The notes beneath the pieces are model-generated. The model was not told the DNA's origin. It ran no database searches and saw only the letters and a program-made list of their open reading frames with translations. Shown here one piece after another: positions 38,901 to 46,842 of a DNA stretch of 64,000 bases (the stretch's first letter is position 1; each line of letters opens with the position of its first letter). Origin of the DNA: Flaviramulus multivorans (GTDB lineage Bacteria; Bacteroidota; Bacteroidia; Flavobacteriales; Flavobacteriaceae). The stretch covers positions 62,001-126,000 of the forward strand of contig NZ_JAKKDV010000006.1 in the NCBI RefSeq assembly GCF_021728415.1, read 5' to 3'. Made by a program: the position numbers and the translations under genes.

Positions 38901-39462
38901 TTGCATTTTTATCAATAAAATCGATTGCTTGTTGTCCTGTATAACGGGTTAAATGTACCGTATCATTATCAATGGTTTTATAATAATATCCTCTTCTGTC
39001 TTTAAAACTGTGATTTCTGTCATAATCTTCATACTCATCAAATTGTTTGTCCAAATCATTATAACGCACGCCATATTTGCCATAAAAACCTGTGTAATAA
39101 CCGTTATTTTTTAACACGGTTGGATATGAATTTGCCATATATTCTTCTCTCACATTTCCTGTTTGAAAATTAAAGTTATGTGCTCTTTCATGCAAACCTG
39201 TCAATATACTCGCTCTACTAGCAGCGCATATGGGTGTTGTAACAATAGCTGTATTAAAATAGGTTCCAGATTTTGCCAAATCATCCATTTGAGGTGTTTC
39301 TACATATTTATTGCCTGCATAACCAATGGCATCAAAACGTTGATCATCAGTAAGAATAAATATGATATTTGGTTTATCTTCAGTACTCTTTTGTTGAGCA
39401 TTTGATACATTAAAACCACATATGGTTGAAATTAACATGAATAAAAAACTGACTTTTTGCAT
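35935..39462 (-). CDS. Bifunctional S1 sulfatase - GH78 alpha-L-rhamnosidase fusion
   Basis: A 1175-residue two-enzyme fusion that should desulfate and then release rhamnose. A signal peptide is cleaved near SNAQQ. The sulfatase module (about 28-465) has LTDDQRFD metal ligands, an FGly motif CAASR starting at Cys79 (Ala instead of the usual Pro), and [19 protein letters not shown]. From about 470 a complete GH78 begins: Ig-like module ([30 protein letters not shown]), beta domains, then the barrel with [12 protein letters not shown] near 765. F. agariphila has a comparable fusion with an S1_25 sulfatase (P36, by memory). It opens the operon running left and has its own operator. Confidence 0.95.
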   Translation of the reverse strand: MQKVSFLFMLISTICGFNVSNAQQKSTEDKPNIIFILTDDQRFDAIGYAGNKYVETPQMDDLAKSGTYFNTAIVTTPICAASRASILTGLHERAHNFNFQTGNVREEYMANSYPTVLKNNGYYTGFYGKYGVRYNDLDKQFDEYEDYDRNHSFKDRRGYYYKTIDNDTVHLTRYTGQQAIDFIDKNATNKKPFCLSLSFSAPHAHDSAPDQYFWQAETDKLLADTTIPGPELGDDKYFDAQPKIVRDGFNWLRWTWRYDTPEKYQHSLKGYYRMISGIDLEIAKIREKLEEKGIEKNTVIIVMGDNGYFLGERKLAGKWLMYDNSIRVPLIVYDPRVNSHQDVDEMVLNIDVPSTITDLAGVKAPDAWQGKSLLPIVKKETNTIARDTILIEHLWDFSEIPPSEGVRTEEWKYFRYVNDKSLEELYNLKKDPKEINNLIGKKKYKAVADKLRAKLDELIKKNSNEFRAAPTDLTVELIREPSTDVKIFDLKPEFGWTVPLGAKYQGAYQILVASNQKNINNNNGDVWDSGQVRSLESTNVEYNGSLLEIGKTYYWKVRIWDEENRLVDYSEPQKFTTGKSDSYIISTENKFVVTKVAPVKLEKRDDFIFIDFGKAAFATMDFTYNAKSPHTLTVRVGEMLDEKGNVNRTPPAKSNIRYQEIKVDVKPGQTKYQIKVQEDERNTRANKAIPLPDGFPPLVPFRYAEIEGAQETISIENVEQLAFHTYWDDNASSFKSNNDILNQVWDLCKYSIKATTFNGLYVDGDRERIPYEADAYLNQLSHYTTDREFAIARRTIEYFMKNPTWPTEWQQHVALLIYADYMYTGNTELIERYYEPLKHKTLFELSNDEGLITSTKVDDEFMKKLGFPEGYKKPLTDIVDWPSANFNGSKTKGERDGFVFQPYSTVINSFFYENMKIMAEFAQILGKTQEVLDFELRAAKVKKAVNEQMFDKERGIYIDGIGTDHASLHANMMPLAFGLVPEEHYQTVVDFVKSRGMACSVYGAQFLMDGLYNAGEADYALELLASKAERSWYNMIRSGSTITLEAWDLKYKNNLDWNHAWGAVPANVIPRGLWGIKPKTPGFGVATIQPQMGKLKSSEIKVPTVRGAIIGKYTYNGARLQTYEIEIPGNMVAEFSLKDIDGKDLIHNGNKIPPAFDSVRLSPGKHVIQLKINSF

Positions 39463-39511
39463 TTGATTTCTTTTTATTTAAAGAGAATTATAAAAATTTA
39501 TTTTTAAAGTA

Positions 39512-39556
39512 TAAAGCTACCGTTTAACTCTAGGAGTTCTATCCTGCTCTGTCCTG
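39512..39556 (-). promoter_or_regulatory. Promoter: operator plus -7 box for the sulfatase-GH78/PL/GH105 operon
   Basis: The operator at 39540-39556 reads CAGGACAGAGCAGGATA. TAGCTTTA (39512-39519), one mismatch from TAnnTTTG, lies 20 bases downstream. The ATG at 39462 follows about 50 bases later. Confidence 0.68.
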
Positions 39557-39585
39557 AAAGCCGATTAAAAAGCTCCTTAAATTAA

Positions 39586-39622
39586 AAAATCTTCAACAAT
39601 TATGATTTAAGGTTGAAGATTT
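39586..39622 (-). terminator. Terminator after the oxidoreductase/DUF1080 operon
   Basis: AAATCTTCAAC and GTTGAAGATTT pair perfectly over 11 bases around a 14-base loop, with an A-tract (T-tract on the minus strand) next to it. It lies 31 bases past the stop of the last operon gene. Confidence 0.75.
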
Positions 39623-39652
39623 ATGCTTTATATAAAATTATCAATTAAATAA

Positions 39653-40846
39653 TTATCCGAAATTCCAATTAGAGTTCCAATCAATTATTTTGTTATTATA
39701 CATAGCGTCCAACCCCATTTGAACGCAAATAGCTGCTTTGGCTCCTGTAACTATATTCGATTCTGGATTTTTGTTATTTAAAATAGATTCCTTAAAATCT
39801 AAAAGGGCTTGCTTACTAGGGTCTAAATGTTCAACATCTATGGGATATCCTTTTTCTGCATCCCAACCTGATGTGGCGCCACTAACACCATCTACATCGG
39901 CAATAATCTTATTCCTTTGTCCTTCAGGATAAAACCAAGCATTTTTTGTATCGATCATGATAGTACCTTTATCTCCTAATACTTTTATCTGATAACCATC
40001 TTTAGCGTTGCTTGTTAAACATGTGAATTTTGCTTTAACCCCATTTGGATAAGTATAAATTAAATGAACATTATCATATGTTTCTCTACCATCTTTCCAA
40101 TAATCAATACCTCCAACACCCATGACTTGATTAGGGGTTTCATTAAGTACCCAGTTTACAAAATCGATTTGATGTGAACACAACTCTGCAGTAAGTCCTC
40201 CTGAGAACTCTCTATACATTCTCCAATTTACGGCCTTTTCAAATTTCGGATCTGGAACTCGTCTTCTCCAATTGCCATGACGATTCCACTGGCACTCAAA
40301 GGCAGCAATTTTACCTACTTTACCTTCTTTTATTAAATCAACTACAGCTGTATAAAGCCTCGAACTATGATATTGATGCCCTGTTTGAAATATTAATTTA
40401 GAATCATTAGTTCTATGCATTAAATCCTGAATACCAGTATATCCTTTAGCCAAGGTTTTTTCACAATACACATGTTTCCCTGCATCTAGTGCATCAATGG
40501 CAATTTTTGAATGTGTATTAAATGGTGTTGCTACTATAACAGCATCAATATTTTTGTTATCTAAAAGTCGTCGATAATCTGAGTAGCCAATAGGATTTGA
40601 ATTGGCTTTAGCCAAACCTTCTTTTAACCTAAATGACAAAACATCGCAGGATGCTACAACATTCACATTTTCAATAGAATTTAAAATTGTTGTTAGTCCG
40701 CCACCTCGATCTCCTGTACCAATAACGCCAATATTTATAGTATTATTAGCATTTATATTAGACATTACATTGCCATATAAATATGCAGAACTAGCAATAC
40801 CTACCGTAGCTGCAGTTGTTTTTTTAATAAATGAGCGTCTTTTCAA
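39653..40846 (-). CDS. Gfo/Idh/MocA family oxidoreductase, Tat-exported
   Basis: A 397-residue NAD(P)-dependent sugar oxidoreductase. MKRRSFIKKTTAATVG is a twin-arginine signal, so it is exported folded, probably with cofactor bound. The Rossmann motif IGVIGTGDRGGG starts near 40. The usual EKP is EKT here (HVYCEKTLAKG), keeping the catalytic Lys. GGLTAELCSHQIDFVNW and RETYDNVHLIYTYPNG belong to the C-terminal sheet domain. It lies 3 bases after a second family member and shares an operon with a tandem DUF1080 protein. This suggests oxidation of a ring hydroxyl (often C3) on an oligosaccharide, as in 3-keto-glycoside routes. Substrate and cofactor are not readable. Confidence 0.9.
   Translation of the reverse strand: MKRRSFIKKTTAATVGIASSAYLYGNVMSNINANNTINIGVIGTGDRGGGLTTILNSIENVNVVASCDVLSFRLKEGLAKANSNPIGYSDYRRLLDNKNIDAVIVATPFNTHSKIAIDALDAGKHVYCEKTLAKGYTGIQDLMHRTNDSKLIFQTGHQYHSSRLYTAVVDLIKEGKVGKIAAFECQWNRHGNWRRRVPDPKFEKAVNWRMYREFSGGLTAELCSHQIDFVNWVLNETPNQVMGVGGIDYWKDGRETYDNVHLIYTYPNGVKAKFTCLTSNAKDGYQIKVLGDKGTIMIDTKNAWFYPEGQRNKIIADVDGVSGATSGWDAEKGYPIDVEHLDPSKQALLDFKESILNNKNPESNIVTGAKAAICVQMGLDAMYNNKIIDWNSNWNFG
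39906..39906. other. EKT variant reference point is in the gene above (no separate feature)
   Basis: This is a placeholder of no biological content; the altered EKT motif is described under the oxidoreductase gene at 39653-40846. Confidence 0.01.
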
Positions 40847-40849
40847 AAT

Positions 40850-42193
40850 TTATATTTTAGGTTCCCAACCTGGTTCATACGTCCTTGACCATAATTTCAT
40901 GGCCTCTCGATTGTACATCATACCCGTTTTATCGTTGATATCAAAACCATCATTAATTCGATAAGCAATATTCGCATAATGTACCATAGCCATACTTTTA
41001 CTGGCATCATCTATAGGTGCAGTTAATTTAGTTTTGCCTCTAATTGTATCAAAAAGGTTCTGAACATGTTTTGTTGAAGTATCTCCGCCACCGCCTAAAG
41101 CAGTTCCGGCTTCTTTAGATGCTGAATTATATTCTTTAACTAACTTCCCTTTACGATCGTATAACATATACTTACCTCTATCTACAAATACAGTTCCTTC
41201 TGTACCATAAATAACGGTGCCTCGTCCAGTACCATAAGTACTATAACTATTTCTAGATTTACCATCCCATTTAATGACTTTATTATCGGCAAATTTAAAT
41301 GTAGCCTCCATATCATCATACATCTCCCAACCGTCATCTAAAAAGTGACGTTTTTCTGCTTCAACATAAACATGCTGTGGAAAATCTACCTGTAATGCCC
41401 AACGCGCCACATCTAATTCGTGAGTTCCGTTATTACCGGCTTCGGCTGTTCCATATTCCCAACCATACCAATGCCAATTATAATCCCAAGTTTCAGAAGT
41501 ATAAGCACGCCTTGGAGCTGGACCTTGCCATAAATCCCAATCTAGTCCTTCTGGGATAGATGCACTTTTTTGCAATGGTACCTGACCTCTTCCATTGTTG
41601 TAAAAAGCAACCGCCTTGTATGGTTTTCCTATAATACCATTATGAATTTCATTTATAATTTCAATGGTGTGACCAGACGAACGTTGCTGGTTTCCCATTT
41701 GAACTACTTTGTTGTAATATTTTGACGCTTTTACCAATTGCTCATTTTCATACATGTTATGGCTGCATGGTTTTTCAACATACACATGTTTTCCCGCTTT
41801 CATGGCCATAATAGAACCTGGTGTATGCCAATGGTCTGGTGTAGCATTAATCAACACATCTAGATTTTTATCGTCCAATACTTTTCTAATATCATTCTCT
41901 AAAGTTGGATTATAATCAATGTGTTCTCTAAAAGCTTTCAATCCTTTTAAACGTTGACTTTCCATAACATCGCACAGATAAAGTAATTTGGCGTTACTTT
42001 CTTTTAAAGCTATAGGTTGTGTAAAAGCTCCCATTCTTCGTCCCAAACCAGCAATAGCAACATTTAAGCGATCATTAGCCCCAATAATATTCTTGTAACT
42101 TTTTGCAGACATTGCATTAACACCACCAGTTAAACTAACTCCAATAGTCGCCACCGTAGTTTTCTTTAAAAATTCTCTTCTTTTATTGTCCAT
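40850..42193 (-). CDS. Gfo/Idh/MocA family oxidoreductase, Tat-exported (second copy)
   Basis: An oxidoreductase of 447 residues from the start I prefer at 42193 (MDNKRREFLKKTTVATIG, a twin-arginine signal). An ORF from 42256 is open but would bury that signal and overlap the DUF1080 gene by about 60 bases; the chosen start lies one base after that gene's stop. NVAIAGLGRRMGAF is the Rossmann loop and HVYVEKPCSHNMYE carries the canonical EKP Lys. TPDHWHTPGSIMAMKAGKH and HELDVARWALQVD are typical of secreted family members. It is longer than its neighbour, so the pair may act on different substrates or in opposite directions. The 3-keto route is inferred from the DUF1080 partner. Confidence 0.9.
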   Translation of the reverse strand: MDNKRREFLKKTTVATIGVSLTGGVNAMSAKSYKNIIGANDRLNVAIAGLGRRMGAFTQPIALKESNAKLLYLCDVMESQRLKGLKAFREHIDYNPTLENDIRKVLDDKNLDVLINATPDHWHTPGSIMAMKAGKHVYVEKPCSHNMYENEQLVKASKYYNKVVQMGNQQRSSGHTIEIINEIHNGIIGKPYKAVAFYNNGRGQVPLQKSASIPEGLDWDLWQGPAPRRAYTSETWDYNWHWYGWEYGTAEAGNNGTHELDVARWALQVDFPQHVYVEAEKRHFLDDGWEMYDDMEATFKFADNKVIKWDGKSRNSYSTYGTGRGTVIYGTEGTVFVDRGKYMLYDRKGKLVKEYNSASKEAGTALGGGGDTSTKHVQNLFDTIRGKTKLTAPIDDASKSMAMVHYANIAYRINDGFDINDKTGMMYNREAMKLWSRTYEPGWEPKI

Positions 42194-42194
42194 C

Positions 42195-43586
42195 TTACTT
42201 TTCGTTTTCTGTTGGAACTTTAATTTTAATATTTCTGAAAAACACCTTGTCTCCATGATCTTGCAATAAAATTTGGCCTTTTTCTAGTACTCCAAAATTG
42301 GGCCATTTGGCATATTTACTTTCCGAAACCAATTTTAAAAATTCTTCACTACCCCGTACGTATTCTAGTACTTTTACATCGTTTATCCAATGCTCGACAT
42401 GGTTATTTATAGATTTTATATAAGCGGTATTCCATTCTCCAATTGGCTTAATTGGTTTACTCGGGTCAGCTTGAATTAAATCGTACAACGAACAAACCGT
42501 TCTACTTCCTTCATGAGAGCCTAACTTAGCATCGGGATGAAGGGCATCATCTAAAATTTGATATTCCAAACCTATTGATGACCCTGGACCTTTATTCAAT
42601 TCAGTATCAACATAATATTTAATTCCGCTATTAGCTCCTGGGGTTAACTTAAAATCTACTTGTAATTCAAAATTACTATACTCATTTGTGGTTACAATAT
42701 CTCCTCCAGCGGCAGACTCTGATCCTCCTGAGGATAATACGATTAATTCTCCATCTTCTATTACCCAACCTTCTTTTGGAAATGCGTCTAACTTAGCACC
42801 TCGCCATCCGTTGGTCGTTTTACCATCCCAGAGCATTTGCCATCCGGAATTTTGTTCATTAACTGTCAGATTATTTTTAGTAACAACCGGTTCTAGAGGT
42901 GAGTTTGTAGTATATTTGGATAAATTCTCAGTTAAAATCTTAGCATTCTTCCACATCACTTGTTTACCCAGTTTTTCTTTAGTTTTTCCAATAGAGTGTA
43001 CTTGCAAAGCTATAAATCCGCTTGCAGTTTTATCATCAATTAAATGCGACGCTGGAACACCATTTATCCATGTTTTAATGGTATCACCTATCGCTTCAAC
43101 TCGGTAATGATTCCAATTATTTTGTTTAAATGCCTTTTGGGCCTCCGGATTGTTTTCTAAAGTGTTTAACCATTTGCGTCTCCCTTCATCATAGATTCCG
43201 CCACTCCATGAGCGTTTTGATGGATCAATCTCTACTTGATAACCATGCACCCTGCCATTTTGATAATATAGATAGCTATTACTTCTAATTTGAATACCTG
43301 AATTCATGGTTGAATCTACTTTAAATTCTATTTCTAAAATAAAATCACTATACATTTCACTCGTCGATAAAAATGTATTGGGTGTATTAGCAGCTGTTGT
43401 ACCAATTATAACTCCATTTTCATTTTTATAAGTAGCTTCACCACCTTTAATATTCCATCCTTCCAAAGAATCATTTTTTATTAAATCTACCCAAGGGATT
43501 TCTTGCTTTTCTTCTTTACAAGAATACATATTACATGTAATTAGAACGGCAACTAAAAATAGTAAGCTTAATTTAAATACTCTCAT
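42195..43586 (-). CDS. Tandem DUF1080 (3-keto-disaccharide hydrolase type) lipoprotein
   Basis: A 463-residue lipoprotein (MYSC, Cys23) with two DUF1080 jelly-roll domains, about 30-215 and 245-460. The repeats match: WVDLIKNDSLEGWNIKGGEATYKNENGVIIG in the first corresponds to WQMLWDGKTTNGWRGA...WVIEDGELIVL in the second, and FILEIEFKVDSTMNSGIQIRSNS to FELQVDFKLTPGANSGIKYYVDT (key words SGIQIR / SGIKYY). DUF1080 proteins include 3-keto-disaccharide hydrolases that cleave oxidised glycosides. With two exported Gfo/Idh/MocA enzymes downstream, this is a plausible periplasmic oxidise-and-cleave cassette. It has the regulon operator upstream. The activity is not demonstrated by the sequence. Confidence 0.88.
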   Translation of the reverse strand: MRVFKLSLLFLVAVLITCNMYSCKEEKQEIPWVDLIKNDSLEGWNIKGGEATYKNENGVIIGTTAANTPNTFLSTSEMYSDFILEIEFKVDSTMNSGIQIRSNSYLYYQNGRVHGYQVEIDPSKRSWSGGIYDEGRRKWLNTLENNPEAQKAFKQNNWNHYRVEAIGDTIKTWINGVPASHLIDDKTASGFIALQVHSIGKTKEKLGKQVMWKNAKILTENLSKYTTNSPLEPVVTKNNLTVNEQNSGWQMLWDGKTTNGWRGAKLDAFPKEGWVIEDGELIVLSSGGSESAAGGDIVTTNEYSNFELQVDFKLTPGANSGIKYYVDTELNKGPGSSIGLEYQILDDALHPDAKLGSHEGSRTVCSLYDLIQADPSKPIKPIGEWNTAYIKSINNHVEHWINDVKVLEYVRGSEEFLKLVSESKYAKWPNFGVLEKGQILLQDHGDKVFFRNIKIKVPTENEK

Positions 43587-43697
43587 TTTATTTTTTATTA
43601 AAAATTATAAAAAAAACTCTCCACCATAAAATAATTTACACCTATGACAGAGAGTATTGACTAACTCAAACAATTTAAATTTTATTTTATCCTTCAA

Positions 43698-43742
43698 CAT
43701 AATTACAGAATTTTTAACTGGGATCTATCCTGCTCTATCCTG
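43698..43742 (-). promoter_or_regulatory. Promoter: operator plus -7 box for the DUF1080/oxidoreductase operon
   Basis: The operator at 43726-43742 reads CAGGATAGAGCAGGATA, the best match to the consensus with two full CAGGATA half-sites. TAATTATG (43698-43705), one mismatch from TAnnTTTG, lies 20 bases downstream. The leader to the ATG at 43586 would be about 110 bases. Confidence 0.68.
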
Positions 43743-43830
43743 AAATCAATATTTTTCATATTAAATCCCGTTGTTCTACCTATTAAATCCTTATGGCAGA
43801 TTAAAATGGCAAAATATCTTTGTTAAATTA

Positions 43831-43868
43831 AAAAAAAATTGCGAGGATTAAATCCTCGCAATTTTTTT
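43831..43868 (-). terminator. Strong terminator of the SusC/SusD operon
   Basis: ATTGCGAGGATT and AATCCTCGCAAT form a near-continuous stem flanked by an A-tract on one side and a T-tract on the other, so it works on both strands. It follows the DUF1735 lipoprotein gene by 28 bases. Confidence 0.85.
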
Positions 43869-43895
43869 AGTTTCAAGTTTATTATAAAAAATAAA

Positions 43896-45047
43896 CTAAG
43901 GTATTCTTAACTCTAATATAAACTCTTCGAATTTAACATCTCTGTCTCGTATTACTAAAGTATCCTTCACCGTATGCATCAAATCAAGTGTTGATCTAGA
44001 ACGTACTTGACCGAAAACTAACGTCTCAACAATTTCAAGGTCTCGGTATTCGTATTCTAAATAAATTACATCACGTTTTTCTCCACCCCATTCATCTCCA
44101 TCTTCTAAAAACCTTCCTGATCCAGTTATGACAATATCGCTTTCATCATCAGCATTGGTTATTGTAATTTCTTCGTTATCATTGAATGTCAATTCTAAAG
44201 ATACAGTACTATTGCTGGGAATACCTGCTCTTCTGATCAAATTAGTGCTAATGGCTTTATTCCTTCCTGCAGTTGATACTGGAGTAAGTTCATCTTGTAC
44301 AACAAATTCTGCTCTATAAACTGTAGAGGTATCAATAACAGTTGTTTCTGTAATTCCTGTTGCAAGTGTGAACTTTTCTGAAGTTCCCACAATCTTATCC
44401 TCTCCACGTCTTAGATATATCCCTTGATATTTATTCATAAACTTAATACCGTAAAGTGTATAGTCCTTAGGTGCCTGATCCCAATCATCTGCTTTAACTT
44501 TAATAGGGTTTGTAACACCTTCAGCTGGGACACCGGTTAAAAGCGAATCTAGCTCTTCATAATCTGTAATTCTTAAAGGAATTACATAATGTACCTCACC
44601 AAACTCCGCAAATGATAATGGATCATCAAAAAATGCATCTTCTAGTTGTACAGGAATGCGTCCCTTTGTAGAACCCGATGGGATTGTTACTGGACTTTGC
44701 TGCTCGATAGTATAGTAAGCTGCTGGTAATACCTTAACATTTACAGAATCAACTCCAATTCCTGCAAGTTGTACAGGATCTATCAGTTCTGGAGCTAGCT
44801 CAAAATGCACTCTGCGGTCTATTTTATTTTCATATACTCCCGACATGACAACACCAATTTCAAATCTACCGTTATTATCGTTTTCATTAAAACCCAAATC
44901 GTATTCACCCAAAATTAATGTTCTTACGGGTGTTTGAAATGGAAAATATACTGAAGTTGAGCCAAAATCATCAAATTCATTTTCCTGATTCTCACATGCC
45001 ATAAAACTAAAGGCAAGTGCTAATATTATTAAAAATTTTATTTTCAT
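43896..45047 (-). CDS. DUF1735-type surface lipoprotein (putative ulvan-binding protein)
   Basis: A 383-residue lipoprotein from the start at 45047 (MKIKFLIILALAFSFMAC, lipobox Cys18). The ORF is open up to 45110, but that start would precede and disrupt the signal, and it overlaps the SusD gene. GEYDLGFNENDNNGRFEIGVVMSGVYENKIDRRVHFEL resembles the N-terminal DUF1735 domain of SusE/SGBP-like proteins (here GEYDLGFNEN and NKIDRRVHFE). The later part is beta-rich with no enzyme motif. Its place as the last gene after two SusC/SusD pairs suits a cell-surface glycan-binding protein. Glycan specificity is inferred from the locus only. Confidence 0.83.
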   Translation of the reverse strand: MKIKFLIILALAFSFMACENQENEFDDFGSTSVYFPFQTPVRTLILGEYDLGFNENDNNGRFEIGVVMSGVYENKIDRRVHFELAPELIDPVQLAGIGVDSVNVKVLPAAYYTIEQQSPVTIPSGSTKGRIPVQLEDAFFDDPLSFAEFGEVHYVIPLRITDYEELDSLLTGVPAEGVTNPIKVKADDWDQAPKDYTLYGIKFMNKYQGIYLRRGEDKIVGTSEKFTLATGITETTVIDTSTVYRAEFVVQDELTPVSTAGRNKAISTNLIRRAGIPSNSTVSLELTFNDNEEITITNADDESDIVITGSGRFLEDGDEWGGEKRDVIYLEYEYRDLEIVETLVFGQVRSRSTLDLMHTVKDTLVIRDRDVKFEEFILELRIP

Positions 45048-45087
45048 ATCTAATCCTTTTTTAATTGTTTTAAAGTACATAATAATC

Positions 45088-46815
45088 TTACCAGCCATTA
45101 TTTTGCTCAAGTTCAGAAAACTTCACAGTCTCAGCATTTGGAATTGGCATATATGTAGCAAATGGTTGATAATTTCTAATTTCAACAGACGGTAACTCAA
45201 CATAATTACTTCCGTCAAAAAAGTAACCTTTAGCCGTTTCATTTAAAGATAGTCCCCATCTTCTAAGATCCCAGAACCTGTGTCCTTCAAAACTTAGTTC
45301 TATACGACGTTCATTTCTAATAAGCTCTCTCATCTCCTCCATAGTTGTAATAGATGCTAAGTAGTTATCTGGTTGTGCAATTCCTGCTCTATCACGTATT
45401 GCTGCAATCACGTCACGAGCGGTAATACCACCAACCTGATGGTCTGGACCACCAATTTCATTGGCTGCCTCAGCAAATATTAAAAACAATTCAGTATACC
45501 TAAAATACACATCAACATGTATCTTACCTGTAGCAGTATTATCATTATTAATTCTAACATCTGGACGTAATAATTTTTTAAGGTAATAGCCAGTGGTTGT
45601 TGATTGCTGAGGAATAGAATCTAACCTATCATTTCCTCCACCAACACCAGTATTAATTGTTCCACCTCCAAAAGAAGCCCCGTTAAGAACAACATATTTT
45701 TCTAACCTAGGGTCTCTATTGGCATACGGGTTCTGGGGATCAAAACCATTAGCCTCAGTTGCAGGATTTCCGTCTTGCATTGGGAATGCCATTACAAAGT
45801 TATGTGTTGGATTAATCTCCCCATTTCCATTCACTGAAGGCGGAAACATTCTTTTTTCATAGTTAGAAGTATTACCTCCTAAAGAACTACGCCAAAGCAT
45901 TTCGCTACTCACTAAATTATCATCTGATGCATAAAACTCAAGACCATTTGGATCTAAACCAGCAACGCCTCCAATAGTATTTAAAATTTCAGCTGCATTA
46001 TTTGCTGCCAAATTATAATAGCCTTGACTATTTAAAAAAGAAGGACTCGCCGCAAAAAGCGCCAAGCGTGCTTTAAGTGCTTTTACAATTCTTCCTGAAA
46101 TACGTAAATCAAAAAAATTATCATTTACCACTTGGTATTTAACATAATCAAAATCTTCTAAATCTGAATACCACTCATCTACCTGTCCCTGACTTAATCC
46201 ATAATCAGTTGGCAATAAAGTAAGTGCCTCATCAAAATCTGCCATAATAGCCTGAACAGAAGCTTCAAATGATAAACGGGGTACATTAAAGTTACCATCA
46301 GGTTCAATAAATTCAGTAAAATAAGGAATACCTAATAATTCACCAGAAGTACCTATTCCTGCATGTGCTTGAAGTGCATAAAAATGATGCAATCCTCTTA
46401 ACGCTAATGCTTCACCCTCCAAACGCATGTAAAACATTTTATTGGTTAATGTATCTCTGCTCCATTCTATTTCTCTTGCATCAATAATTTCTAGAAATCG
46501 GTTTACCCAGAATACACGTTCAAAACTATTCCACCGGGATGCAGGATTAAATTGTGCGCTTAACTCGCCAAGAGCCATTCGCTTGTAATTATTATCCAAA
46601 ATATTATTAACAGCATCATCAGTAGCCGCTTCAGAAAAAGAATATTGATTAACCAAGCCCGAATATCCATTTAATAATATGCCTTCTGCTAAATTTGGAT
46701 TCGCGCTAACATCATCAAAACCTAACCTGTTTTCATCAATAGGTTCAAGGGTATCACAGGCAATCATGCCAGAAAACACCAATACAATTAATATATATTT
46801 TATTAAATTTTTCAT
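45088..46815 (-). CDS. SusD-like outer-membrane glycan-binding lipoprotein (second pair)
   Basis: A 575-residue SusD homologue that would cap the SusC transporter encoded just upstream. A lipobox is at IAC (Cys20). LALRGLHHFYALQAHAG near 130, RIVKALKARLALFAASPSF near 230 and MRELIRNERRIELSFEGHRFWDLRRWG near 510 are the expected TPR-helix and RagB/SusD blocks. It ends with LEQNNGW, the usual SusD end. The 28-base gap to the SusC gene supports co-transcription. It differs enough from the SusD at 49962 to suggest that the two pairs recognise different ulvan fragments. Confidence 0.95.
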   Translation of the reverse strand: MKNLIKYILIVLVFSGMIACDTLEPIDENRLGFDDVSANPNLAEGILLNGYSGLVNQYSFSEAATDDAVNNILDNNYKRMALGELSAQFNPASRWNSFERVFWVNRFLEIIDAREIEWSRDTLTNKMFYMRLEGEALALRGLHHFYALQAHAGIGTSGELLGIPYFTEFIEPDGNFNVPRLSFEASVQAIMADFDEALTLLPTDYGLSQGQVDEWYSDLEDFDYVKYQVVNDNFFDLRISGRIVKALKARLALFAASPSFLNSQGYYNLAANNAAEILNTIGGVAGLDPNGLEFYASDDNLVSSEMLWRSSLGGNTSNYEKRMFPPSVNGNGEINPTHNFVMAFPMQDGNPATEANGFDPQNPYANRDPRLEKYVVLNGASFGGGTINTGVGGGNDRLDSIPQQSTTTGYYLKKLLRPDVRINNDNTATGKIHVDVYFRYTELFLIFAEAANEIGGPDHQVGGITARDVIAAIRDRAGIAQPDNYLASITTMEEMRELIRNERRIELSFEGHRFWDLRRWGLSLNETAKGYFFDGSNYVELPSVEIRNYQPFATYMPIPNAETVKFSELEQNNGW

Positions 46816-46842
46816 TTTATTTATCTTAATTTTCTAATTATA

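Larger units (their letters stand above)
43587..43895. other. Intergenic region with operator and terminator
   Basis: This 309-base stretch holds the promoter of the DUF1080 operon (43698-43742) and the terminator of the SusC/SusD operon (43831-43868). I see no gene in it. Confidence 0.65.

Noticed and set aside
39906-39906. Single-base placeholder entry in the feature list
   Set aside because: It marks no real feature and should be ignored; the EKT motif is covered under the gene at 39653-40846.
42194-42256. Longer N-terminus of the second Gfo/Idh/MocA protein
   Set aside because: The extension overlaps the DUF1080 gene and pushes the twin-arginine signal away from the N-terminus.
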